The position numbers and the translations under genes are program-made. Under the pieces are notes generated by a model. The model saw only the letters and a program-made list of their open reading frames with translations. It was not told where the DNA came from and searched no databases. This document shows positions 40,201-50,660 of a stretch of DNA of 64,000 nt, in pieces (positions within the stretch are counted from its first letter, which is position 1; every line of letters starts with the position of its first letter). The DNA lies in the NCBI GenBank assembly GCA_038380795.1, contig CM076269.1:3534001-3598000 (forward strand), in the 5' to 3' direction. Source of the DNA: Pyrocephalus nanus (taxonomy: Eukaryota; Chordata; Aves; Passeriformes; Tyrannidae).

Positions 40201-41624
40201 AGTCCTGTAGTTTCTGTAGAGGGACACAGTAAATAAGAGCAGAACTCTTTACTTAAAAGGAGTCTCCCCAAACTGTGCCCATTGCAGTAAGTGCGTGCCT
40301 GTCAGGAAAGCTATTTAAGTTCAGTGTAAAAAATCACTTGATGTCAATTTTCTTAATGTTCCTGGTGTCATTTTTAATCTTTGGTAAAAAAAATTAGACT
40401 TATTTATTCATTTTGATTGGTTGTTTCCTAAGAACTTTTGAACTAGTTGACTGATAAGTTTAAGGGAAGGACATGATAGATATTTACAATCTCCCAAGCA
40501 AAGTGGAAGGCCATCAATTCTTCACAATCTTTTCCCCTGTAAATGAAGCTCAGAGAAGCCAATTCAAAGTTGGAAAAGGGAAGTGTTTGGAACTCCATAT
40601 GGATTGAGGAGGATTCTGAGCTCATGGAAGAGAAATCACTGAGGGTTGCGGGATACAAAGGAGCTATACCTGACATGTGAAATCCCTGATTTGAAAACAC
40701 TTAAATGGTAGAAGAGGATTTCAGGGAAATTTTATGTCTGTTTGCTTTGGTTTTGTGCTTCTCTTAGGCATCTGCTTAAGTCCACAGTTAGAGTGAGGAT
40801 TTGGAGGCAGATGGACATTTTTTCAGAAGTTGCTGGTGCATTTTTAAATCCAGACTAGCCAGAGTATTGCTGCTTCTTGGCCCTGGATAGGTCATGGTAA
40901 AGGAGTTTGGACCTTTTTGGGGGAGAGAGGTGGTAAAGTTAGGGACAAATGACAAAATATGGAGGGAAGCAGACTCAAAAATTTCCATAGCTGATAGAAT
41001 TATTGGTGTGTAATGATTGTGCTTCTGCAGTTTAATGCATTGCATTTGTGTTTGTGTCTGTGCTTGCATAACTTACACCATCTGGTTGCTGCAGCATTCA
41101 CTGGGTATCTGCAGGCTGTGGTTCCATGGGCATTTCTTTAAGCAATTATGGTGATTTAATTGAAGAAAGACTGAGAAACTGAACCTGAACCAAAAGTAAC
41201 CCAGGAGAATAAAAAGCATCAGTTTTAACTTGGTTCTGTTCCTGCATCAGCTGCATAAAAGCCTGTCTGAAGGCAAGCACTGACAGTGATACTGGCCTTT
41301 CCATGTCTGAAGTGTTTGTTAAACTGCCATCTCAGGGAGGTGGGTATGAAATCACTGCTATAAACTGTACTGTGCTTGCTCCCTGTCACACTCTCCATAC
41401 AAGGCAGTGGCACACTGCACCAGAATTTGGCACATAACATGTCTTTACAGCCCATGTGTGAAGGTCATTGTCTAGAGAAAACAGGAATATGCAAGTGTTT
41501 ATTCCTAATGAGAACCTTATTTCAGTTCCTCTCAGTAACTGCTTCAGATGCTTTACATCACTTTGGTTTTCGTTCTCATTAGAAGTGAGAACTTGTTCCT
41601 AATGTCCTCTTCCTTTCTCCCCAG
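37283..41624. other. Intron A-B, second part
   Basis: From the CR1 copy to the exon B acceptor. Unique DNA, no supported gene; the minus-strand 135-codon frame at 39018-39425 is unrecognised. Pyrimidine tract directly before 41624 belongs to the acceptor. Confidence 0.55.
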
Positions 41625-41688
41625 ATAATCTGATCAAAGCCATCCTGTCAGCAACCAAAGATTACCGTCTAACTCCAGCTCTTGACAG
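41625..41688 (+). CDS. ST3GAL3: ST3GAL3 internal exon B
   Basis: A short 64-bp coding exon about 12.5 kb downstream of exon A. Acceptor CCAG is at 41621-41624, preceded by a pyrimidine tract (tcctttctcc); donor GTAAGA starts at 41689. The leading AT joins the trailing G of exon A to make Asp, then 20 codons read NLIKAILSATKDYRLTPALD, and the last two bases AG start a Ser codon completed by exon C. It matches about human residues 133-154, with Ala for Val and Asp for Glu in the middle (SATKDY against SVTKEY). The exon is too short and has no Met, so ORF-length methods miss it; it is identified by protein similarity and exact splice phase. It sits just before sialylmotif L. Confidence 0.94.
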
Positions 41689-44600
41689 GTAAGAGGAGAC
41701 CTTTTAGAATAGAAGAAGTCACTCTTTTCCAGGTGTCCTAAATAAATTTTGTTAGACGTTTTTGCCAGATACTTTTGCCAGTAAATTTGGCCGTGTTTTG
41801 TAGGTAGATCAGGAGCTGGAAACTGAGTCCTCTTTCCAGTAAATCTGTACATGCTTTTTGACTACTTCCTAATCTTTTGTTTCATATGTTGTTACAAGAC
41901 ATGCTCTTGCCCCTTATTCGAATAAGTAAATAGCAGATTTTCAATAAACACTTTATACTTTTCCAGCCTTTCTGACAAAACAACACGATCACAAGAAACT
42001 CTTAGAGGGAAAGAAGGGACTGGCTTATTTCAACAATATTTTTCACTTATACTCCACTCGTAAAGCAGGAATGTGGGGTTGTATTGGCCAAGCCTGTGCT
42101 GGGGCCCTGTGGTACTTGAGTTCAACCCTTTGGAAGAAGCTTCTTTGGTTCTTCAGTCCTATTGTAGAGGTTGCTTCTGAAACTCAATGGCATGTGTACA
42201 ATCCAGCTTTCAAGTCCTTGCTTTTCTGTCATTCTGTCCCTTTGCCCCAGAGTTTTGGTTTAGTGTCACCTCCTGAATTAGGTGAATTTTTTTTCAGAAG
42301 CTGTCAGAGGTTTTTCCTGGGACATGAGCTCTTTTCAAAGTCCTGGTACTACTTCTTTCCAGTGGTACTTGAACCCGGGCTAACAACACAGTTCCTGCTT
42401 TCTAAACACACTGAGTTTATTTCCTGGCCCAGCTCCCCCCTCTGCCCACTTTTCCATGACAAAGCTCATAAGCTTTTCCAGCCTTTCCATAGGCCACCGC
42501 ATCTCTCCTGTCGATTGTAGAGCTTGCCTGGTGTAGTTAGAGTTGGGAGCTACTCTCTGTGTGAAAGTTTATTCTTAGTCATTCACAGTCTATGTGCTAA
42601 TTTAGGTTTCTTTGAAGTTTGCCTTGCCTCACAGCAGTGCCGGGCAAGGTTAGCCTTCAGACTTCGGATTAATTTGAGAAATTATGTCCAGAAGGCAAAA
42701 ATCATTTCACAAATGACCTTCTTAGAGATTTTGCACACAACTGAGTCTCATCCATCTGGGGTTTATCTCAGCTCTGGTTGGAGAGTTAAGATTTTAATCT
42801 GTTGAAAAATCCACATATAGGCTCTTTCAGAAGGTTGCTCATGGGAAATTAGTGTTAATGACAGAGGGCAGGTGGAAGATTCTTGCAGTGAAGGTTAATG
42901 TAATTGTGACCCTTGCTGCTCACCTGTTTTTTGAGGAGTAGAATGTTTCAGGTTTTCTAAAAGTAATTTCTCAGGAGGCTGTGAAACATAACCACCCCAG
43001 CATGAGCTGCTCACTTTGGTTAATGTTCTTTAGAATGGGTTTGGTGCAGAGATAGGAAAGACCTAACACTCAAGCCTCATGAAATGTATGCAAAGTCCCT
43101 GAGACACCAAACACAAATGAGAGCTGGGGAACAGGCTGGACATGTATTGCTGTGGTATTGCAGTAACAAAGTTTAGTGGTGTGTAAACACACTTATCTTG
43201 AGGAAGTTGTCTGTTCCTGGGAATTGTTGTGATAGAGGCCAATCAGTGGATGTTGGTTGTGTAGTACTGCACAGTCAAATACCTCCCAAAGCCCTTCCAA
43301 GTGAGCAGTTCTTAGGAAAGTTAAAAATTGAATTGTTTATGAGAGACAGGCTTGGGATAGCAAGCCCCAAAGTGAGAGCCCAAAGGAGCATGGAGCAGAG
43401 TGTTATTAGGAGAGAGAGTTTGGGTACTGTAGGGGGTGTTAAGGCTGCCACAGTGCTGCTCTGGGAAACCTGCTTGGTGAGTAGGGCATGGATGAAGACT
43501 TGGGTATGGTTCCAGAAATGTTCCTCACTGTGGTTGTCCATGAATTCCAGCACTGGCTGCAATGGGCATCTGCCATTTTGGATTCCAGAAGAGCTGACAG
43601 AGCAGACTGGTGAAGGAAGGTTAGATGAGGACATCTTGTCTCAAGCTCAAAGCACAGCCCAGCAGTTCCTCTCTGTGACAGCTCCAGTGTGGTGGGAGCA
43701 GAGCCTTGAGGTTTGATTCCCTCCCTTACTGCTCACTGGTCATTGCCAAAGGCCAGACCTCTCTCCTTTGCTCACCACCTTGGAGCAACTGGAGAGAGCC
43801 TGACTAAAGGGACCTTGAAAGGTCCCTTCCAACCCAAACAAACCATTCTTGGTTCTGTGATTAAGGGCTGAAAAAATGCTTTATTGGGGAAGCGTTAGGT
43901 AAGAGACACGACTCAAATCTGTAAGGTACAAGGGCTTCAGACTTGGGAGATCTTGTGAACCCTTCCACTTGTAGGCTCTCAGAAGTCTAGTGAGCTGATT
44001 TTAGAAGCAGGAGAAAAGGCTGCAGGTTCAGCCTCTCTTCAAGATGGGGTCACACCAACATTTTCCCTGTTGGCAAAGCCAGTCTAAGAATCGAATCCTG
44101 CCCTTCTCCTTGTGCTGCTGCCATGGTTTGGAAAGGGACCAATGGATCAGTGAAATGATTCCAGTTTACAACTTTTTTCTCTTAACCCAGGTCATTCCAG
44201 TGGCCTCATTTCCACAGAGGTGAGTTCCAGAGCTGTGTGGGCACAGAGCTGTAACGGCAGCAGGAGAGGCAGAGGGCTGGGGCGGGTGGGGAGGGTGAGC
44301 GCTGCCCAGCCCTCTGGAACAAATGTTCCTGTAACTATAGGCTTGAAGGCAGCTTTCCCAGGGGGAAGGGTGGGAGAGGCAGGAAAGGTGAGGTCAGAGC
44401 AGTGCGTGAGAGCATTGGAAGGAAAGAGAGGATTAGAGTTGTGTGGTGGAGGATCTACACCGAGCCTTTGGTCTCGTCCCTACCCAAGCGTCGCCGTTTC
44501 TGTCCTCCTTCACAAAGTTGGTCCTTGAGATGTTACGTTCACTTGCCTCTCATAAGCCCTGGAAATGAATTTGTTTGTTTGATTGTCTCTGTGACAAAGG

Positions 44601-47194
44601 GCATCCTGATGCACCTCTCCTGACACGGTGTACTGACACGGTGCTGAAATGAGGCAAACGTGATCCTTCCGGGTGGTGCGTACACCTTTCATCATCCCAC
44701 GGCAGCTTTGCCAACTCACTTCAACTAATCCCTCCATTGTGTTATAACTAGCAACAGCTGGAGGGCATGTGCACAAAGGCTATAGTTCACACCTGTAACA
44801 CAGTGTAAGTGGTGCCCTGCTTTCTTAGCTCTCTTCGTGACTCCTTACTGTGGCACCTTTGTGTTGAACAGTAACCTGCTTCTGCTCCGGGACAGGGGGT
44901 AGGAAAAGCTGCAGTGGTTTTTGGGAGGGTAGTTACAAGTCAGCTCTGAGCTTTTCTGTAGAAGATTGGAGATGCAGGGGACTTTCTTTGGAATCTCTGA
45001 CCTCTTCCTTCAGAGCTGCCGTGTCTTTCTCCCTAGTACAGATGTTGATGGGCCTCGTCTTTGACACTTCATAGTTCTCCTGCCCTCCACTGACTTTTCC
45101 AAGCCCATTTATATTGTTGACATTTTCACTACTTCCTTTAGTTGCTCATCCAGTGGCCTGTCCCTCATTCTGCAAACGGGTCAGGGCTTGGTTTCTAGTT
45201 CCACAGCCCTTCTGCTGGCTGGACTTCAATGGATTTGGGGGTTAAATCTCTCTGGTGATGACATGTAGATTTCCTATGAAAAGACATAAATATAAAAACC
45301 CAACTGACCTTTCTGTATTGCCTCCAGGTGGTAATGAAGGAAAACTGAGTGTCTGAGCTTATAACTAACACAGTCTTTACTAATGCAGGATATAAACTGA
45401 GCAAGTCAGAAAGGAATTTGATAAAACAGGAGAGATGTGTCCCCCTCTGGCTTGGGTTGATAGCACCCATTTAAATAGCAGCAGCCAGTTCAAACCAGAA
45501 TATGCTAAGCCTCCCTAAGCACCAGTTACCCTAAAGATGTTTTTTAATTATTCTGTTATATCTTTCCTCAAAGCCTTCAGTTCCAAAGTTGCGTAAAGGA
45601 AGGCTTTGTGGTTTCTCTCCCCTGACAAATCCCCTAAAGTGCTTTGATAAGGGAGGAAGAGGAAGTATGATTCTGTGAATTGCTACAACGCAAACACGTG
45701 TTTACAGTGCTATATTGTTCGAGAAAATCTGCGTGAATCCTGGTTTTGGTGTAGATGAACTCAACCCTGGAGTATCTGTGTCAAAGAGTCTGTACATCTG
45801 GCTGCAGCTCCCAGCTTGGGGCTTTAGGGAAAGTCTGTCTGTGGAAAGTCCATGACCCTCCTTCATACCACCCTGGTAGGAACCTGGGCTGTGTCCGATG
45901 TGTTCAGTCCCTGAGCTCTCCTGGAAAAGAAATAGGGCTTTGATGTACTATGTAAACAAACATTAAGGTGTTTGCACACTTCTTTGTGGAGAAACAATTG
46001 AGCTGTAACTGATGCTGCTTGCACGGTGTGTTTCTTCAGCCAGAAGCTTGCCTGGAGCCAGCGGTGACTGTGTAGGTTTCCCATGCTCAAGCCCCATCAG
46101 TGGGGAGAGTTTGAAAGAAATTTAAGCTGCTAGAAGATCAAAGATTAGACCTTAGGGTCAGAAAGATACTAATGAAAAATCTTATCTGCAGACTTTGGGA
46201 AAAAGGAGAACACATTTAAATGTGTCAGGACCACAAGGGTATGAAGGTGGCTCAGGCATGAGGCTGGGCAAAGGTGATTAACCTATCAGTTATGATGAGT
46301 AAAGGCAGAACCATTCACTTAAGCACTTGTTTCATTTTTGGAGATAAAAATAGAATGATGTTGTCCCATTTTGGAGCAACAATTAAATACTTAGTGTATT
46401 TTTTATTATTAACTGTGAGGATATAAAATGACAATTACATGTTTTTCACTGAACAGTGTTTAAAGATTTTTTTAGTTTGTAGTACTGTTTTCCTTTTAAC
46501 CCTTCTTGGAATGTTTGATAGAACAGCAAATGTTGTGCCATTTTTGGAAAATATGGGAGACGATAAAATGATGGCTGTAGGTTGATTAGCTTGGTTTTGC
46601 AGGAAAAATCCTGGAAAGTCAAATCTGGGACAGAGCTTGAATGACAGCATAACTGATGTGAGTTACTTTGAGTCTGTGGAACTGAAATCTTGCCATGTAG
46701 AGGATATATTTTTTCAGATGAACTTTTAAATGATAAAGGTAACCTTTTCAAAATAGGCATTAGTTATTAGTCTCAGTCCATTATATGTCGATTCTACACT
46801 ACACCATTTAGATATATCCTTTTTAGGAATGGGACAGTCACATAGCTTTAGAAAGTTACTATCAGGGTTGAGAATTAATCCTTTAGTGACACTTCTGTTG
46901 TAGTCCTGCTGGCAGGTATTTGCAGGGGCTAAAACCAATCTGTAATAAATATAAAATTACACTAGAAAAATTTGCCAGAACCAAAGACTGGGAAAGTAAG
47001 GAGTAGCAGGGCCAGGTCAGTCTTGACCTTTGCATGGGATCTTTCTTTGAATAATGCTGTACTGGAGCCAAATCAAAAATCAGGCATCACAGGGGTGACA
47101 GCACAGATCGTGTGTACAAGAGGAGGATTATATTCTGCAAACCAATGACTACAAAAAGAGGACTGGAATGATGTACGTAGAATCTCTGTGTAAA
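41689..47194. other. Intron B-C, first part
   Basis: Apart from the CR1 tail at 43785-43865, no element is recognised. It contains the longest open frame of the window (172 codons, 43198-43716, +), ending about 70 bp before that CR1 tail, with no known domain. A GC-richer patch lies at 44250-44520. Confidence 0.5.
43785..43865 (+). mobile_element. CR1 LINE 3' terminus, sense
   Basis: The tail aagggaccttgaaaggtccc followed by ttccaacccaaacaaacc and ttcttggttctgtgatt is the CR1 3' UTR end in sense orientation, including the degenerate terminal octamers. I can follow only the last ~80 bp with confidence; upstream sequence may be the body of a less familiar subfamily, and the element might start well before 43785. 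Confidence 0.8.
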
Positions 47195-47855
47195 AGGGAC
47201 TCTGCTTTGAGCAGCATTAGCTCCACGTGCTGGTCTTCCAGATTCAGTGCTTCAGAGATCTGAGGAGAAGCTGAAAATTGTTCAGAGGAGGTACCACAGG
47301 TGTGAATCAAGACCTAGGAGAGCTGCCATACTGTGCAAAATGTGATGAGCTCGCTCCAGTTGGTGTGGTCAGTGGAAGATTAAAAATGGGCTTTGATCAG
47401 TCTACGAGTACTGTGTGGGAGCAGGGCCATGAAAAGCTGCTGGAGCAGCTTTGGCTTGTGGAACTGGTTCTTTTACCTCATGTGTGGCAGCTCATGCTCT
47501 CCAGTCTGACCCTCAAGGGGCAAATGTTTATACACATGCAGATGTGGAAGGGACTACTGACAGTAGATGGTGCTTTAATTTAGCAGAAGAGCAAAGACTG
47601 TGATTAAGTGGTTTGAGGCTGGAACCAGCAGATCTGTATTTAAAATTGGTAAGAGCTACCATCCTAACATAAGTGGGAGGAGGATAGAGGGGAATCTCTG
47701 TAGCTTGCAGCCTTTGGATTTTGGCATGGTATCCTTCTTCAAAAGAGAAAATTAAGAAAAGTCATGGCTGAGAGACAACTGAGTAGAGAAATTACGATAT
47801 TTCACCTGGCAGTCTGCTATTGAGGAGGTCAGACTTAATCATCATTAAGAGTGTA
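47195..47855 (+). mobile_element. Ancient CR1/L3-like LINE 3' region, sense
   Basis: A diverged but colinear match to the old amniote CR1 consensus. Landmarks in order: gagaagctgaaaattgttc and agaggaggtaccacagg (consensus: gtgcagaaaagagctac), gaatcaagacctaggagagc, atgagctcgctccag, ctttgatcagtctacgagta, ggtgctttaatttagcagaa, gaggctggaaccagcaga, and the 3' end aggaggtcagacttaatcat. The order and spacing are what make the call; individual words are eroded. The element lies about 1.5 kb upstream of exon C. The frame at 47278-47583 is inside it. Confidence 0.75.
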
Positions 47856-49356
47856 TTTCCATCTGAAATGTCACTTGGCCAGAACTGTCTATTTTTCCCT
47901 TCTTTTCCTGAAAGGTTATGACAAAGCTGTAACCACCTATGTCACTTTTTTGGGTGTACTTATGGTTGACTCTTTCACTTGCCCCTTTGTCACAATGTAC
48001 TGCCTGAACCAGATCTTGCATCTGCTTTCCCCTTATTGCCAGAACTGTTTTTTGTTTTTTGGGTTTTTTTTTTTATTTTTTTGCTGTGCCATCATCTATA
48101 AAATTCTTTCTCTGTTGTGGTTTGATTATCACAAACATCTATGCTTCTCCAGCCTTAGGGACACTGGGGGCTAACATGACCATCTGCTTGAGGATTTTTT
48201 TTTCTTTCGGAGAGGCTCAAATACTCAGCGAAACTTTTTCTGGGCAGGGGAAGCTGTTCCAGAGCATTTCTTGGTGCTGTTAATTCTGCACGTGTCTCCA
48301 GCTAATGGCTCTGTCAGCAGGGTGACCCTCAGTGGTTTAGCTGAGTCTTTAAGTGCACTCCAGCCCTGCCCTGCAAAGAGGGACCCCTCGTAAGTAGAGC
48401 TTTCCTCGTGCTGGCTCTTTAGACTTATCACGGAGAGGACAGCCTAGAAGAGCCCAGTTGAGTGTGCCTGGGACAAGGAAGGCTGCCTAGCCCAGAGGTC
48501 TGCTCCAAACAACTGACTGCCTTGGACCCTTTCCGAAAAAGGCTCTGCAGACACGTATTCCTTCAGTGAACTACCAGAGGTGGAGGCACACTGCCAGAAG
48601 AGCCAGCTGTGTTTGGGATTAGATGGCTGGAAAGAAGTCCTTTCTCTGTCTTCAAAACAAGATCACTTTTTAACATCTGCTGCAGAGAGTTCTTGTGACT
48701 CAGGGTTCCACAAGAAACTGTTCTCCTCCTTCTTTTTCCTGTTTCTTTTTCTTTCTAGTTAAGGTTATTTTCCTTCCCTTTCCTCACCTGTTGTGTCTCC
48801 ATATATGTTTCCTACTGGACAGGAGTGGGGAGGGGAAGGGGGTGCCATTTTTCTCTCCATTTAGTGGGGGTTTTTTTTGTCTCTTGAAGTCTCGTGATAA
48901 CAGCAGCAATTTTGCTCTCCCCAAGGTGAGCACACCCCAGATAACCTGGCAAGATCTGCCTGCACTCACGAAATTGCTTGGAGAAAAGACTTCCTCACTA
49001 AGCCTTTGGTTTATTGTTATTTCAGTGCTGAATGAATGATGAGAAGGTTTAAGTAAACAGATGGGTTTGATTCAAGCCCATCATACCACGGGTGTGGGGG
49101 GAGAGGAGCTGCTTGTCCTGACAGCTCATCTCATTAGGCCACACGTGGTGTGAGGTGTTGAAAGCAGTTTATCACGTGTAATGCCTGGGCATGATGAGGT
49201 GAGCCGGGGATCAAGTGTATCTCTGTCCCCACTCCTAATTCTTGATATTTGCAAAGGTTTCCTGTGGTTCTCAGGTGCGTGCAAACTAAATATGTGTGGC
49301 TCTGTGTGTTTGAAGTGACATTACAAAAATCACCTCTTCCTCTCTTTCTTCCACAG

Positions 49357-49452
49357 CCTCAGCTGCCGGAGATGTATTATTGTGGGAAATGGTGGAGTAC
49401 TTGCAAATAAATCATTGGGGTTAAAAATTGATGACTATGATGTTGTTGTCAG
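49357..49452 (+). CDS. ST3GAL3: ST3GAL3 internal exon C (first half of sialylmotif L)
   Basis: A 96-bp exon carrying the first half of sialylmotif L, the signature of GT29 sialyltransferases that contacts the CMP-sialic acid donor. The acceptor is CCACAG at 49351-49356 and the donor GTGAGT starts at 49453. With the AG from exon B it reads SLSCRRCIIVGNGGVLANKS, then LGLKIDDYDVVV and a split Arg. The second Cys in CRRC corresponds to human Cys160; from family knowledge, a motif-L cysteine forms a conserved disulfide with one in motif S. The NKS N-glycosylation sequon is kept. Differences from human: Ser for Arg after the first Leu, Leu-Lys for Ser-Arg, and Val for Ile. The exon is phase-symmetric (2 in, 2 out), so skipping it keeps the frame. 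Confidence 0.96.
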
Positions 49453-49989
49453 GTGAGTCTTTGGCATTATAGTTTTCTTGTCATATATTCAGTTTCTGTA
49501 TCAGTTCCCTTGCTATGCAGGCAGCCTCTAACCTGTACCACTGACAGTATCCATTTGTTTGAAAACATTAACTTATATGGAGGGGAAGAAAAGACAAGAG
49601 CATATAAATGTTTGTTATAAATGGTGTTCACATCAAAGGGTAGAGGCACTCCTCAAACATTCCATTTTCCACCGCTGTTTGGGAATGTGGTCTCTCACGT
49701 GATCCTGCTTGAACCTTCTCTTCGTAGCTCCTTTCTGAAAGCTGCTGCTGCTTTTTGTGATGCCCTTAGGTGGTGAGGCAGTAACTCAAACTGTTGGATC
49801 TGCTCCCAGATGTATCCCCTAGGTAGCTCAGGGGAGTATTACTGGTCATACATGTGTAGCATTCCCCAGGAACTGCACTTCACAGCTAGGATGGGAAGGG
49901 CTACGAGTGATTCAACATGGGATGTTAGGGGGCAGAAAGCCTCTATGAGTGAGGACCCAGTGATTACAGGCGCCCTAAAAACTGGGAAT

Positions 49990-50660
49990 ACTTTGCCTCC
50001 ATTCACTGCAGATGACAACGTTGAATAAGGGAGCAGAAGCAGAGTGGTGTAGGAGTGGAAAGGACCACAGGCAAAGTCAGGACTTCTTGCTTTGGCTGAG
50101 GACCTGGATCATCGCCATCTCAGAATGCTTGAAAAACGTGCTGATATGTGAAATCACAGGTCTAGTCATAACTCTTAGTAATAAATCTGTCAAGTCAGGG
50201 AGGCGTTCTGGGTGACTGGAGATTAACAAACATAATACCTGTACTAATGGAGACTGAGAGAGAGAGTGTGTGTAGGAGGGAGGGGGGGGGATGTGCTCTA
50301 GGGAGATACAGACCCATTAGTCTGACTTGAAAAAAAAAATGCAGGGCTTTCCATCAGGTTTTGGATCATGAGTAACAAAATATTACAATGGTAAATAGGA
50401 AAAGTGGGATAAACTGCAGTGTAAGTTTATAAAAACTGGTTTAACATAGTCTTAAGTCGACATTTTTTGTCATAGTAAGATAACTGATTTCACGTTAAAG
50501 GAAATGTATCCGATATCATCTCTCTGAATTTCAGTCAACTGTGAGATGTGGTGGCAAATAGCAAATTCTTAGCTAAGGTGGAATAAAGGAAGGGATTAGT
50601 AAAAGAATTTAAGGCAGGTATCATTTAGCATGGTCTCAGTTCTCTCCTGTGTGCCAGTAA
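49990..50660 (+). mobile_element. Ancient CR1/L3-like LINE, reverse-transcriptase region, sense
   Basis: Starting about 540 bp after exon C, the + strand carries gactggagattaacaaacat followed by aatacctgtacta, then agatacagacccattagtct and gact, which corresponds to the RT motif YRPISLT of CR1-type ORF2. Further on, tttataaaaactggtt, atagtaagataactg and gatgtggtggcaaatagc follow the same consensus. Frameshifts, a G-rich insertion (50280-50290) and an A tract show it is dead. This is an ORF2 middle segment, unlike the 3'-end copies elsewhere, so either the copy was long or it is the 5' part of a separate insertion. Confidence 0.72.
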
